A stretch of 35,363 nt of DNA from CAZART01 sp964487555 (GTDB lineage Bacteria > Bacteroidota > Rhodothermia > Rhodothermales > VXPQ01), in assembly GCA_964487555.1 (NCBI GenBank), contig CAZART010000051.1, positions 1 to 35,363 on the forward strand. Reading direction: 5' to 3'. Positions 16,148 through 24,300 of the stretch are shown one piece after another. The notes under the pieces are model-generated. The model ran no database searches, had not been told where the DNA came from, and saw nothing but the letters and a program-made list of their open reading frames with translations. Position numbers and translations under genes: made by a program. How positions within the stretch are numbered: position 1 is the first letter of the stretch; each line of letters begins with the position of its first letter.

Positions 16148-17440
16148 TTAGAGCCCTACTCGTTCGAAGATGTGGTCGACGTGACGGAGATGATACGAGG
16201 GGTCGAACGCCTCGGCGATCTCTTCGGGCAGCAGCCTGGAGGTGACGGCATCGCTCTCCTCGACAATCTCCCGGAACGAACGCTCCTCCTCCCATGCTCT
16301 CATTGCGAGCGGCTGCACGGTGTCGTACGCCTCCTCTCTGCTGAGGCCCGCGTCGATCATCTTCAAGAGCAGACGCTGGCTGTTGTAGAGTCCGAACGTG
16401 CGCTCCATGTTGCGGCGCATGTTTTCGGGATAGGCGACCAGGTTCTCCACGATGGTCGCGAATCGGTGGAGCGCATAATGCAGTATCGTCGTGGCATCCG
16501 GAACGATGACGCGCTCGACGGCAGAATGCGAGATGTCGCGTTCATGCCAGAGCGCCACGTTTTCATACGCCGACACCATGTATCCGCGCAGAAGCCGTGC
16601 ACAGCCGGTGATGTTTTCGGACCCGACCGGGTTTCGCTTGTGCGGCATCGCCGAGGAACCCTTCTGCCCTGTTCCGAAGGATTCCTCCACCTCGCGAACC
16701 TCGCTCTTCTGCAGCCCACGCACTTCAACGGCTATCTTTTCGAGGCCGGCTCCGATGAGCGCCAGTACGGCCATGTAGTTGGCATGCCGGTCGCGCTGCA
16801 GGACCTGCGTCGATATGGGCGCCGGCTCAAGACCGAGGCGTTCGCAGGCGATGCGCTCGACGTCGGGAGGCAGGTGGGCAAACGTACCGACGGCGCCGGA
16901 GATCTTGCCGACGCGCATCTCTTCCGCCGATGCGACGAAACGCGTCCGGTTTCGCTTCATCTCTGCATAGTACAGCGCCATTTTAAGGCCGAGGGTCGTC
17001 GGCTCGGCATGAACTCCGTGCGTGCGGCCCATCATCAAGGTCGTCTTGTGCTCGCGCGCCTTGTCCGCCAGCACGTCGATGATCCGGTCGAGCGCCTCGA
17101 GAAGTAGGGCATTCGCTCGTTTCAACCGAACCATCAGGGCGGTGTCGACGACGTCCGACGACGTGAGCCCGTAATGCACCCACTTCCTCTCCTCCCCCAG
17201 TGATTCGCTCACCGAGCGGGTGAAGGCGACCACGTCGTGCCGCGTCTCTCTTTCGATTTCGTGAATCCGATCGACGTCGAAAGAAGCTCTCCGATACAGC
17301 AGATCGACGTCCTCCTTGGGAATCGCGCCGAGCTCCGACCAGGCCGCGCATGCGGCCAGCTCGACGTCGAGCCACGACTGGAACTGGCTTGCTTCGCTCC
17401 AGAGTGCTGCCATCTCGGGACGAGAGTAACGGTCGATCAT
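16148..17440 (-). CDS. purB: Adenylosuccinate lyase
   Basis: PurB performs two fumarate-releasing steps in purine synthesis, on SAICAR and on adenylosuccinate. The 430-aa protein is of normal length for the fumarase/aspartase superfamily. Visible motifs are HYGLTSSDVVDTAL (about 89-102), the catalytic-acid region MGRTHGVHAEPTT (His141 or its neighbour) and the superfamily signature GSSAMPHKRNPVGSEN (about 261-276) with the catalytic serine. The ATG at 17440 lies 27 bp from the first scaffold gap, so upstream context is lost. Confidence 0.97.
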   Translation of the reverse strand: MIDRYSRPEMAALWSEASQFQSWLDVELAACAAWSELGAIPKEDVDLLYRRASFDVDRIHEIERETRHDVVAFTRSVSESLGEERKWVHYGLTSSDVVDTALMVRLKRANALLLEALDRIIDVLADKAREHKTTLMMGRTHGVHAEPTTLGLKMALYYAEMKRNRTRFVASAEEMRVGKISGAVGTFAHLPPDVERIACERLGLEPAPISTQVLQRDRHANYMAVLALIGAGLEKIAVEVRGLQKSEVREVEESFGTGQKGSSAMPHKRNPVGSENITGCARLLRGYMVSAYENVALWHERDISHSAVERVIVPDATTILHYALHRFATIVENLVAYPENMRRNMERTFGLYNSQRLLLKMIDAGLSREEAYDTVQPLAMRAWEEERSFREIVEESDAVTSRLLPEEIAEAFDPSYHLRHVDHIFERVGL

Positions 17441-17467
17441 GGGGTTGCGGATTCTGACGGAAGATAG

Positions 17468-17567
17468 NNNNNNNNNNNNNNNNNNNNNNNNNNNNNNNNN
17501 NNNNNNNNNNNNNNNNNNNNNNNNNNNNNNNNNNNNNNNNNNNNNNNNNNNNNNNNNNNNNNNNNNN
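17468..17567. other. Scaffold gap (100 N)
   Basis: Exactly 100 N, the usual placeholder for a gap of unknown length. It falls between the purB start and the sigma-factor stop. Any gene between them, for example an anti-sigma factor often found downstream of an ECF sigma gene, would be hidden. Confidence 0.98.
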
Positions 17568-17573
17568 TACGAC

Positions 17574-18185
17574 CTAGAACGATCCTCGCTTGTCCCGGAG
17601 GTACTTATTCAGCAGCTCGCGGGCGCGGAAGATGTGCGCTTTCACGGTGCCGAGTGGGAGATCGAGCTCTCGGGCAATCTCCTCGTATGTTTTTTCGTGT
17701 TGATGGCGAAGCACGATGACGCGGTAGTATTTCGGCGGAAGCGCGTCGATCGCCTCCTGAATGAGCGTCTTTCGCTGATCCTCGACAATGTGCCGATCCG
17801 GCCGATAGGTCGTGTCGGGGAGCTCGATCTCCATCTCGCCTTCTTTCGTCTTGATGGGCTTGTCGATCGATTGAGTGCGCAGCCGCTTCTTGCGAAGGAA
17901 ATCGATGGCGTGATTGGTGGCTATCTTGTAAAGCCAGGTCGAGAAGGCGTATTGCGTGGAATAAGATTCAAGGGCCGAGAACGCCTTGATGAACGACTCC
18001 TGGACGAGATCGTCGACCTCGCTCCGTTCCCGGATGATGCGGCGGATGTGATGGTAGAGGGCGTTCCGGTATTTCTCTACGAGGGCGTGATAGGCCGATT
18101 CGTCGCCTTCGAGGGCGCGCTCCACGAACTCGCGGTCCTGCTGGCTGGACTCGGAGGGAGAGGTACTCGGTTTGGACTCGGACAT
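17574..18185 (-). CDS. ECF-type RNA polymerase sigma factor (sigma-70 family)
   Basis: The 203-aa protein from the ATG at 18185 has sigma region 2 at about residues 33-103 (VDDLVQESFIKAFSALESY and FSTWLYKIATNHAIDFLRKKR, the core-binding and -10 recognition helices) and region 4 at about 137-195 (IDALPPKYYRVIVLRH and EIARELDLPLGTVKAHIFRAR, the -35 helix-turn-helix). Region 3 is missing, as in group 4 (ECF) sigma factors. The linker of about 35 residues between them is long and acidic. It resembles RpoE/SigW-type factors; the stimulus is unknown. An anti-sigma gene, if present, would lie downstream, where the scaffold gap begins 6 bp after the stop. Confidence 0.94.
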   Translation of the reverse strand: MSESKPSTSPSESSQQDREFVERALEGDESAYHALVEKYRNALYHHIRRIIRERSEVDDLVQESFIKAFSALESYSTQYAFSTWLYKIATNHAIDFLRKKRLRTQSIDKPIKTKEGEMEIELPDTTYRPDRHIVEDQRKTLIQEAIDALPPKYYRVIVLRHQHEKTYEEIARELDLPLGTVKAHIFRARELLNKYLRDKRGSF

Positions 18186-18490
18186 GAAAAACGGGTCGGT
18201 GGCATCATAGCTGGGGCGCCATCTGCTTTCGCCCGAAGATAGCCATTTTGCGGCCAAGTTTAAGCGTACAAAATTCCGGAGCCGAAGTTTGGAAGCAGAA
18301 CCCGTGGGCTCCTATAATGGTAGAAGGAACGCCTCGTGAAGGCTCTCCTCGTCGTGCCGCGCCATAGGCAATCGTGCGCGTGCACGGCGCCGGCGCTTCG
18401 AGCGCGTCACATCCTATCCGATAATCCCACTCGCGCAGGGCTGCGCAAGCGTCTTCGGGCGCGGTGGTTACAAAATTGCTTCGCGGACAC
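18186..18490. other. Divergent intergenic region between the sigma factor and yebC
   Basis: This 305-bp region separates two divergent genes and should hold both promoters. The yebC-proximal 170 bp are GC-rich with short inverted repeats such as GCGCAGGGCTGCGC near 18435. No gene is visible. Confidence 0.6.
18289..18318 (+). promoter_or_regulatory. Candidate promoter upstream of yebC
   Basis: A perfect TATAAT (18313-18318) is preceded by TTGGAA (18289-18294) with an 18-bp spacer. It lies about 170 bp upstream of the yebC ATG, implying a long leader. Spacing and sequence fit a housekeeping sigma-70-like promoter, but a Bacteroidetes-type sigma may not use it. Confidence 0.35.
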
Positions 18491-19231
18491 ATGGCTGGTC
18501 ATAATAAGTGGTCAAAAATCAAACGCCAGAAGGCGCAGCAGGACAAACGTAAGTCGAAGATCTGGGCGCGCCTATCGCGGGACATCACCGTCGCTGCCCG
18601 CGAAGGTGGCGGCGATCCTGAGATGAATGCCAGGCTCGCACTTTCGGTCGACAAGGCCAAGGGCGAAAACATGCCCAAGGAAAATATTGAGCGCGCAATC
18701 AAGCGTGGAACGGGCGAGATCGAGGGGGAAGATTACGAAGAGGTCTCTTACGAGGGATATGCCCCCGGAGGAATCGCGGTATTTGTCGATGCATTGACGG
18801 ACAATACCAACCGGACGGTCGCCGATCTTCGCCACATGTTCAGCAAGGCGGGCGGCAGCCTCGGCAAATCGGGGTCCGTCGGCTACCTGTTCGAGCGGAA
18901 GGGCGTCATCTATGTCAACGTCGAGGGCAACGACGAGCTTGAGCTCTTCGAGGTCGTAGCGGAGGCCGGCGCCGAGGACATGCAGCGTGACGACGACGTG
19001 TTTGTGATCACCGTGCCGGTCGATCACTTCGACGCCGTGGAGAGCGCGTTGCAGGCCGTCGGTATCGAGACCGAGGAGGCGAGTCTCGTCCGCATCCCCA
19101 CGACGACGCTGCAGCTTGCCGGCGGAGACGCCCAGAAGGTCGTTCGGCTGATCGAGCAGCTTGAGGAGCATCAGGACGTGCAGGCGGTATTTACGACGCT
19201 TGAGAGTGGAGAGACCGTGACGACGGCGTAG
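18491..19231 (+). CDS. YebC/PmpR family protein (TACO1 type)
   Basis: The 246-aa protein starts at the ATG at 18491 with the family hallmark MAGHNKWSKIKRQKAQQD, so upstream in-frame starts are rejected. Further conserved blocks are the basic RLSRDITVAAREGG, AKGENMPKENIERAIKRGTG (about 55-75), YEGYAPGGIAVFVDALTDNTNRT and the MFSKAGGSLGKSGSVGYLFERKG loop. Family members have been described as transcriptional regulators and, more recently, as ribosome-associated translation factors that relieve stalling. It is followed by ruvC, the classical yebC-ruvC order of many bacteria, here separated by a 231-bp repeat-rich spacer. Confidence 0.96.
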   Translation: MAGHNKWSKIKRQKAQQDKRKSKIWARLSRDITVAAREGGGDPEMNARLALSVDKAKGENMPKENIERAIKRGTGEIEGEDYEEVSYEGYAPGGIAVFVDALTDNTNRTVADLRHMFSKAGGSLGKSGSVGYLFERKGVIYVNVEGNDELELFEVVAEAGAEDMQRDDDVFVITVPVDHFDAVESALQAVGIETEEASLVRIPTTTLQLAGGDAQKVVRLIEQLEEHQDVQAVFTTLESGETVTTA

Positions 19232-19254
19232 GGGTTTGAGGAGCGAGGGGGGGC

Positions 19255-19383
19255 GAGGATCGAGAGGGGCGAGGATCGAGGATCGAGAGGGGCGAGGATC
19301 GAGGATCGAGGATCGGGAGGAGTGGGGCGAGGTCGATCGCGGTAGCAGTCGCACGTCGATCCGCTTTTTTCTATTCTCTATTC
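19255..19383. repeat. Heptad repeat array between yebC and ruvC
   Basis: From 19255 to 19314 the plus strand has six copies of GAGGATC mixed with two 9-bp GAGAGGGGC units. At 19370-19383 are two exact copies of TCTATTC, whose reverse complement GAATAGA resembles the left units. The array therefore has a long left arm and a short, diverged, oppositely oriented right arm. GAGGATC is a circular permutation of the GATCGAG heptad at 28152-28278, so the two loci carry the same repeat. Confidence 0.75.
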
Positions 19384-19462
19384 GCAACTTCCGTCACGAC
19401 ATTACCAGGCTTTTGCCCGGACATTACGACGGAGGCCACATCGAGAGTGAGTGGGGCATTGC

Positions 19463-20008
19463 ATGATCGTACTTGGAATAGACCCGGGCTCGCGGCATAC
19501 CGGATACGGGGTACTCGAGGTGAACGGATCGCGGGAGCGGGTCCTCGAATACGGCGTGCTCCACCTCGACGGCGAGGATAGTCATCAGCTGCGTTTAAAG
19601 CGCGTCTACGACCGCATCTCGGAGGTATTGCGGCGAGCATGTCCGGATGAGTGCGCGATCGAGATGCCGGTGTACGGTCAGAATCCCCAATCGATGCTCA
19701 AATTGGGCCGGGCGCAGGCGGCAGCGATGATGGCGGTGCTGAACCGGGAGATCCCGGTCACGGAATACACGCCCAAGGAGGTCAAGAAGTCGGTCACGGG
19801 GCGTGGAAACGCCTCGAAGCAGCAGGTCTGGTACATGGTGCGCGCCATCCTGAAGGTGAACTACGATGCTGAAGAGATGCTGCTAGACGCCTCCGATGCG
19901 CTCGCCGTCGGTCTCTGCCATGCCCACCGGCTGGCCCACGGCGCTTCCGGCAAGCACAAGAGCTGGGAGAGCTTCGTCCGCGCGAATCCCGGTCGACTGG
20001 GCGCGTGA
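19463..20008 (+). CDS. ruvC: Crossover junction endodeoxyribonuclease RuvC
   Basis: RuvC resolves Holliday junctions with RuvAB. The ATG at 19463 gives 181 aa, starting MIVLGIDPGSRHTGYGV; the in-frame start 12 bp upstream is less likely. The RNase-H-fold catalytic acids are all present: Asp7 (IDPG), Glu68 (AIEMPVYGQN), Asp142 and Asp145 (LDASDALAVGLCHAH). Length is typical. ruvA and ruvB are not adjacent. Confidence 0.96.
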   Translation: MIVLGIDPGSRHTGYGVLEVNGSRERVLEYGVLHLDGEDSHQLRLKRVYDRISEVLRRACPDECAIEMPVYGQNPQSMLKLGRAQAAAMMAVLNREIPVTEYTPKEVKKSVTGRGNASKQQVWYMVRAILKVNYDAEEMLLDASDALAVGLCHAHRLAHGASGKHKSWESFVRANPGRLGA

Positions 20009-20138
20009 GGTCCGTTTGACAGGGCGCTCCGGGGGCGGAGCGTCGGGCCGCCTCCGGACTGCGGCGAGCTTCCTTCGGGCCGCGGGCAGGCAGGGCTCAC
20101 GACCGTTCTTCCCAAATCATCGTCGGCGTGAATGCCAC

Positions 20139-20426
20139 TCAGTCGTAGAAGTAGCCGCGCTCTTCGTCGCGGACGCGGACGACATCGGCCACCTCGTCCT
20201 CATTGAGTGCGATCGACATTTCGTTGGCGAGCTTCGCGATCTGCCGGTCTTTGCTTGGCGCCTGGTTCCACTCGGGGTGCGCCTGCTCGATGATGCTGAT
20301 GAGAATGCGGAGATAGGGATACCGCGACTCCGGCGTATCCATTCGAGAAATGGCTTGTGCGAAGAGTTCGGCGTTGCGGCCGACCTGGCGGTCGACCATT
20401 TTGGTCGAGAATTCTACTGAACTCAC
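20139..20426 (-). CDS. Small protein, possibly DUF4290-like
   Basis: A 95-aa ORF with a GTG start at 20426; an ATG at residue 10 is an alternative. It contains QVGRNAELFAQAISRMDTPE followed by a predicted helix with RYPYLRILISIIEQAHPEWN and an acidic C-terminus ending ERGYFYD. The GRN motif, the spaced arginines and the helix-then-Pro pattern resemble the N-terminus of DUF4290 proteins of Bacteroidetes, but the protein is much shorter than that family. Function is unknown. It converges on ruvC and is divergent from the operon starting at 20695. Confidence 0.6.
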   Translation of the reverse strand: MSSVEFSTKMVDRQVGRNAELFAQAISRMDTPESRYPYLRILISIIEQAHPEWNQAPSKDRQIAKLANEMSIALNEDEVADVVRVRDEERGYFYD

Positions 20427-20694
20427 GGGAATCTAACGTTCTGTCTGGAAGTGGAATGAGGCGGGCGCGATGACGATCGGGTGACGTTGCCCGCCGAAAA
20501 GGGCCGCGACCCGTCGCTAGTATAGCGATCTGCCCGGCGAGAACCAACACGGCCGGGTGAAGATGCGCGTCGTAACGGCGCTTATACGGGTGTGATTGCG
20601 CCGCGGACCGAGAGATTTACCCGTACCTTGTTGCGTGTCCCTGCTCCCGCTGGACCCCATCGAATCACAAGCCGTCGCCTTGCGTTGAAGCGGC

Positions 20695-21000
20695 GTGAGG
20701 TTTAGTAAGGACGAGAATGAACGTGCTGTGGGCAATAAGTCACTGGCATATCGGCTTGAGCTGCTCCCCGTGATCCCGGCGTTTCACCGCCGGGCACGAG
20801 GCAAGAAGGACCTGAGCAAGGGCCAGCTGGTGTATTATGGGCCGCAGCCGCTCTACTATGGGATCGGTGAGGTGAAGCGCGTCGTCGGCACGTATGTGGC
20901 GGTAGATTTCCGCGGCACGGGTGAGTTCGGCGTGCACGAAGACGTGTTCGAGCATCAGTACCTCATCCCCATTCCTCAGAATAAGTTCGCCCTGCTTTAG
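20695..21000 (+). CDS. Small conserved-looking hypothetical protein, first gene of an ABC exporter operon
   Basis: The ORF has 101 aa from a GTG at 20695; a second GTG at 20728 would give 90 aa, and I cannot decide between them. The N-terminal third is basic (FHRRARGKKDLSKGQLVYYG). The rest looks like a small beta-barrel of KOW/SH3 type: QLVYYGPQPLYYGIGEVKRV, VVGTYVAVDFRGTGEFGVHE, then EHQYLIPIP. No signal peptide or membrane helix is visible. It is only 14 bp upstream of a lipoprotein gene and on the same strand, so co-transcription is likely. I do not recognise the family. Confidence 0.65.
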   Translation: MRFSKDENERAVGNKSLAYRLELLPVIPAFHRRARGKKDLSKGQLVYYGPQPLYYGIGEVKRVVGTYVAVDFRGTGEFGVHEDVFEHQYLIPIPQNKFALL

Positions 21001-21014
21001 CACCTCTCTTTGAA

Positions 21015-21647
21015 GTGAACATCTTTCGCGGTTTCTTCGTCGGTCTTGTTCTGTTTTTGGGGGCCGGATGCGCCGACGAGCCGCGTTATGCTCCTTTCGG
21101 GAACGGGTTGGTCGATTCTTTCGACGATCGGAACCAGGTTAGCGACCAGGAGAACCCGTGGCACATCGTAGCGGAAGGGACCGGAACGCATGCCGACATC
21201 CATTTCCCGGGCGGTGGATTTGCCGATTCGTCGCGTCATTATCTTGCTGTGGAGGGCGTTCGCCCTCGCGAGCCGCAGGGGCCGGACGTCGCCGGGGTGC
21301 GCGTTTCGCTGAGGGAACATCCTCGGGCCGCGGACCCGAATCAGGAGGCGCTTGCGGCGGACGTTACGGCGTTTGCAGGTGTGGCGTTTGCCATGAAGGG
21401 AACGCCGGGCACGTATATCGTGCAACTAGGCTCGACGCTGGTTTCGGATTTCGATTATTATAACTCGTACGTCGAGGTGGCCGAGGAATGGAAGGAGTTT
21501 AAGATTCCGTTCGAGCGATTCAGGCAGGAAGGATTCGGACGGCCGGTTCCGTGGGACGGCCACTATGCCAGCCAAATCGCCTTTTTTCCGAACCTGGGCG
21601 GGTCGTTTCACTTCGCCGTCGATGACGTGCGGTTCTACAGCAACTGA
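21015..21647 (+). CDS. Lipoprotein with a CIA30/CBM11-like carbohydrate-binding-type domain
   Basis: The 210-aa protein starts at a GTG at 21015. It has a lipoprotein signal (MNIFRGFFVGLVLFLGAGC, Cys19), although Gly at -3 is an unusual lipobox residue. The mature part matches the jelly-roll of the CIA30/CBM11 group: a VDSFDDRN start, a GVAFAMKGTPGTYIVQL core strand, EEWKEFKIPFERFRQ, then SQIAFFPN and the terminal FAVDDVRFY. Related domains bind sugars or act in assembly; which applies here is unknown. The next gene, an ABC ATPase, starts 4 bp after its stop, so it could be an accessory partner of the exporter. Confidence 0.8.
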   Translation: MNIFRGFFVGLVLFLGAGCADEPRYAPFGNGLVDSFDDRNQVSDQENPWHIVAEGTGTHADIHFPGGGFADSSRHYLAVEGVRPREPQGPDVAGVRVSLREHPRAADPNQEALAADVTAFAGVAFAMKGTPGTYIVQLGSTLVSDFDYYNSYVEVAEEWKEFKIPFERFRQEGFGRPVPWDGHYASQIAFFPNLGGSFHFAVDDVRFYSN

Positions 21648-21651
21648 GTAT

Positions 21652-22563
21652 ATGTCCTTGCTATCCGTAGAGAACGTCGTAAAGCGGTATGGGCGGCTGA
21701 CGGCGGTGGATCACGTCTCGTTTGAGGCCCGTCCGGGTCGCATTCTGGGACTGTTGGGTCCGAACGGGGCCGGCAAGACGTCGACCATTCGGATGATCAC
21801 GAACATCACCGTGCCGGATGAGGGCCGTGTCATGTACGAGGGGCGCGTAGTCGGCCGGTGGAGCCAGGAGCGTCTGGGATACCTGCCGGAGGAGCGCGGT
21901 CTTTACAAGAAGCTGAAAGTTGGTGAGCAGCTGTTATACCTGGCGGCGCTGAAGGGTGTGGGCGATCGGACGGCGAAGGCGAAGTTGAAGACCTGGCTGG
22001 AGCGATTTGGGGCGCTGGATTGGGAGGATCGAAGGACGGAGGAGCTCTCAAAGGGCATGCAGCAGAAGGTCCAGTTCATCGCCACTGTGATGCACGAGCC
22101 TTCTCTGCTCATTCTCGACGAGCCGTTCGGGGGGCTCGATCCGATCAATGCCGAGCTGCTGCGGGAGGTGATCTGGGAATTGCGCGACGACGGACGCTGC
22201 ATCGTATTTGCGTCGCACCGGATGGAGCAGGTAGAGCAACTCTGCGACGACATCTGCCTGATCTCGAAGGGGCGGATCATCTTGCAGGGTGCACTGCGCG
22301 ACGTGAAGCGCAGGTATGGCCGAAACACCGTATTGATGGAATTCGACGGCGACGGCTCCTTTGCGGACGAGTTCGAGCGCAAGGGGCTTGTGCGGGTGCT
22401 CTCGAGGTCGCACCATCGCGTAGAGATGACGCTGGCGGACGGGACGTCGGCGAAGGGATTGCTCGAGCAGGCGCTGGGCCGGCTAAAGGAAATCTATCGC
22501 TTCGAGCTGGTGGAGCCGCCGCTGAATGAGATTTTCGTAGACGTCGTGGGGAGAGATACGTAG
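21652..22563 (+). CDS. ABC transporter ATP-binding protein, NatA type
   Basis: The 303-aa protein from the ATG at 21652 has Walker A GPNGAGKT (36-43), signature motif LSKGM (about 132-136), Walker B LLILDEP (about 152-158) with catalytic Glu157, D-loop GGLDP and the switch histidine in ASHR (about 189). The last 80 residues form the extra C-terminal domain typical of this family (DUF4162). It pairs with the permease that starts at the next base, forming a NatAB-like type ABC-2 exporter. Substrate (Na+, drug or lipid) cannot be told from sequence. Confidence 0.95.
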   Translation: MSLLSVENVVKRYGRLTAVDHVSFEARPGRILGLLGPNGAGKTSTIRMITNITVPDEGRVMYEGRVVGRWSQERLGYLPEERGLYKKLKVGEQLLYLAALKGVGDRTAKAKLKTWLERFGALDWEDRRTEELSKGMQQKVQFIATVMHEPSLLILDEPFGGLDPINAELLREVIWELRDDGRCIVFASHRMEQVEQLCDDICLISKGRIILQGALRDVKRRYGRNTVLMEFDGDGSFADEFERKGLVRVLSRSHHRVEMTLADGTSAKGLLEQALGRLKEIYRFELVEPPLNEIFVDVVGRDT

Positions 22564-23859
22564 ATGGGCTCCAAGACCTGGACCGTACTAAAGAGCGAAT
22601 TTGGCCGACGCGTGCGGTCGAAATGGTTCATTATCATGACGCTCGTGGGGCCGCTGCTGCTGCTCGGCATCATATTCATCCCGACCTTTGTGGGCGTTTT
22701 CGCCTCGAGCGGCAACGTCCGGTCGATCGCCGTCGTCGATCGGACGGACGTGCTGGCGGAGCGGCTGGCGGAAAGCGGTGGCGAGAGGTTCAAATTGATG
22801 CCGACCGATGCAGAACTCGACTCGCTTCGGCGGGCGGTTCATGCCGGAGAGTTGGACGGCTATCTGCTGTTGCCGCCGGAGTTTATTCGGGGGGAAGGTG
22901 AGGCCACCTATTACTCCGTCGAAGGCGGAGGGCTTTCGCTTGAAAACGAGCTCCTCGGCATGCTCGACTCGGTGGTCGACACCTATCGGCTGGAGGCGGC
23001 GGATGCTTCGTCGGAAGTCGTTGAGATCCTCCGCTCCAAGCCGAACGTGCGGCTGCTTAAGCTTACCGAGGCGGGGGAGCAGGCGGATGCGTCGGCGGCG
23101 TCGAGCGTACTGGGATTCATTATGGGCTTCTTCATGTACGGCACGATCCTCTTTTACGGTGCCTACGTGATGCACGGGGTGATGGAGGAGAAGCAGAGCC
23201 GTGTGCTCGAAATCATCGTCTCATCGGTGCGGCCCTTCGAGCTTTTGATGGGTAAGGTGCTCGGCATCGGGGCGATGGGCTTGTTGCAGATGGGCGTGTG
23301 GGTGGTGATCCTTATCGGACTCACCATGTCGGCAGGCGGCATAATTTCGCTGTTTCTGGATCCCTCCGATTTCAATCTTCCCGATTCAGCAGGCCAGGAG
23401 GAGCTGCTCGGTGCGGCCGATTTTGCGCTGCCGGCGATCGAACCCGGGCTGTTCATCTGGTTCCTGCTGTTCTTCCTCGGCGGCTATCTTCTGTACTCGA
23501 GCCTTTTCGCGGCGGTCGGTTCCACGGTGGAGCATCAGCAGGATGCGCAGGGCATGATGTTTCCGCTCACGCTCCTGATCGTCATTCCCATCCTGTTCAT
23601 CTCCGTTGTCGTGGAGACGCCGAACTCGATGTTGTCGGTTCTTCTTTCGTTCGTCCCGTTCTTCTCACCAATTTTGATGATCGTGCGCGTGGCCGTGACG
23701 TCGGTGCCGTTCTGGCAGATTTTGCTGGCTTTTTTGCTGCTGTGCGGCACGTTTGTAGGGGCTGTCTGGGTGAGCAGCCGGATCTATCGCGTCGGTATTC
23801 TGATGTACGGCAAGAAGCCTACGATGAGGGAGCTGGCGCGGTGGTTTGCCTACAGGTAG
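22564..23859 (+). CDS. ABC-2 type permease, NatB type
   Basis: The 431-aa membrane protein begins directly after the ATPase stop, with no intergenic base. Order: one helix (about 21-46, WFIIMTLVGPLLLLGIIFIP), a large periplasmic domain (about 50-180), then about five helices in the C-terminal half beginning at SVLGFIMGFFMYGTILFYGA. The conserved loop MHGVMEEKQSRVLEIIVSSVRPFELLMGKVLGIG (about 200-235) is the ABC-2 membrane-domain signature. It resembles the ABC2_membrane_3 group, to which NatB belongs. With NatA and the lipoprotein it forms one operon. Confidence 0.92.
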   Translation: MGSKTWTVLKSEFGRRVRSKWFIIMTLVGPLLLLGIIFIPTFVGVFASSGNVRSIAVVDRTDVLAERLAESGGERFKLMPTDAELDSLRRAVHAGELDGYLLLPPEFIRGEGEATYYSVEGGGLSLENELLGMLDSVVDTYRLEAADASSEVVEILRSKPNVRLLKLTEAGEQADASAASSVLGFIMGFFMYGTILFYGAYVMHGVMEEKQSRVLEIIVSSVRPFELLMGKVLGIGAMGLLQMGVWVVILIGLTMSAGGIISLFLDPSDFNLPDSAGQEELLGAADFALPAIEPGLFIWFLLFFLGGYLLYSSLFAAVGSTVEHQQDAQGMMFPLTLLIVIPILFISVVVETPNSMLSVLLSFVPFFSPILMIVRVAVTSVPFWQILLAFLLLCGTFVGAVWVSSRIYRVGILMYGKKPTMRELARWFAYR

Positions 23860-24036
23860 TCTTTGGGTCGCTGGTTTCGGGTGCGCCGGAGCGTAGGTTC
23901 ACGGGGAGGACGGGTGGCGCATGACGGGTTTCCGGAGGGGATGGCTTAGCCGTCGCTGCGGCGATTGCGGGTAGGGTTTTGGGAAGGCATTTTTGGGCAT
24001 CGGACGCGTGCGATTTTGTAGGCCCTGTTTGTGAAC

Positions 24037-24238
24037 GTAATACCGCGCTGACCACGTAATACTGTTCTCTGCGGTAATACCGGGGGAACGAAAAGGCGAC
24101 TCCGCACGGATCTTTTTCGCATTCGGTATTACTTCGCATCGATTTCGGGCGGTCTGAAAGGTATTGCGCCACGTTGTAGGACGTTACGGATGGGAGAATT
24201 ACTTGCCCGGGACGTATTACCTCGGGAAAAGGTATTAC
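24037..24238. repeat. Array of seven GTAATACC / GGTATTAC octamers
   Basis: GTAATACC occurs at 24037-24044 and 24074-24081, with GTAATACT at 24056-24063. Reverse-oriented copies are GGTATTAC at 24125-24132 and 24231-24238, GGTATTGC at 24160-24167 and CGTATTAC at 24213-24220. Start-to-start distances are 19, 18, 51, 35, 53 and 18 bp, close to multiples of 18. This could be a decayed 18-bp tandem repeat or a cluster of protein-binding sites. Confidence 0.7.
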
Positions 24239-24300
24239 GAAACGACGGTTTTGCTGCGGATCGCGAAGACATAGAGGCGGCCGACGGGATCGACCTGTGA

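Noticed and set aside
16106..17107. 333-aa plus-strand ORF
   Set aside because: It is antisense to purB, which has all family motifs; the open frame is a product of GC-rich codon use.
20009..20138. Intrinsic terminator after ruvC
   Set aside because: A 6-bp hairpin (CGCTCC/GGAGCG at 20035-20052) exists but has no U-tract.
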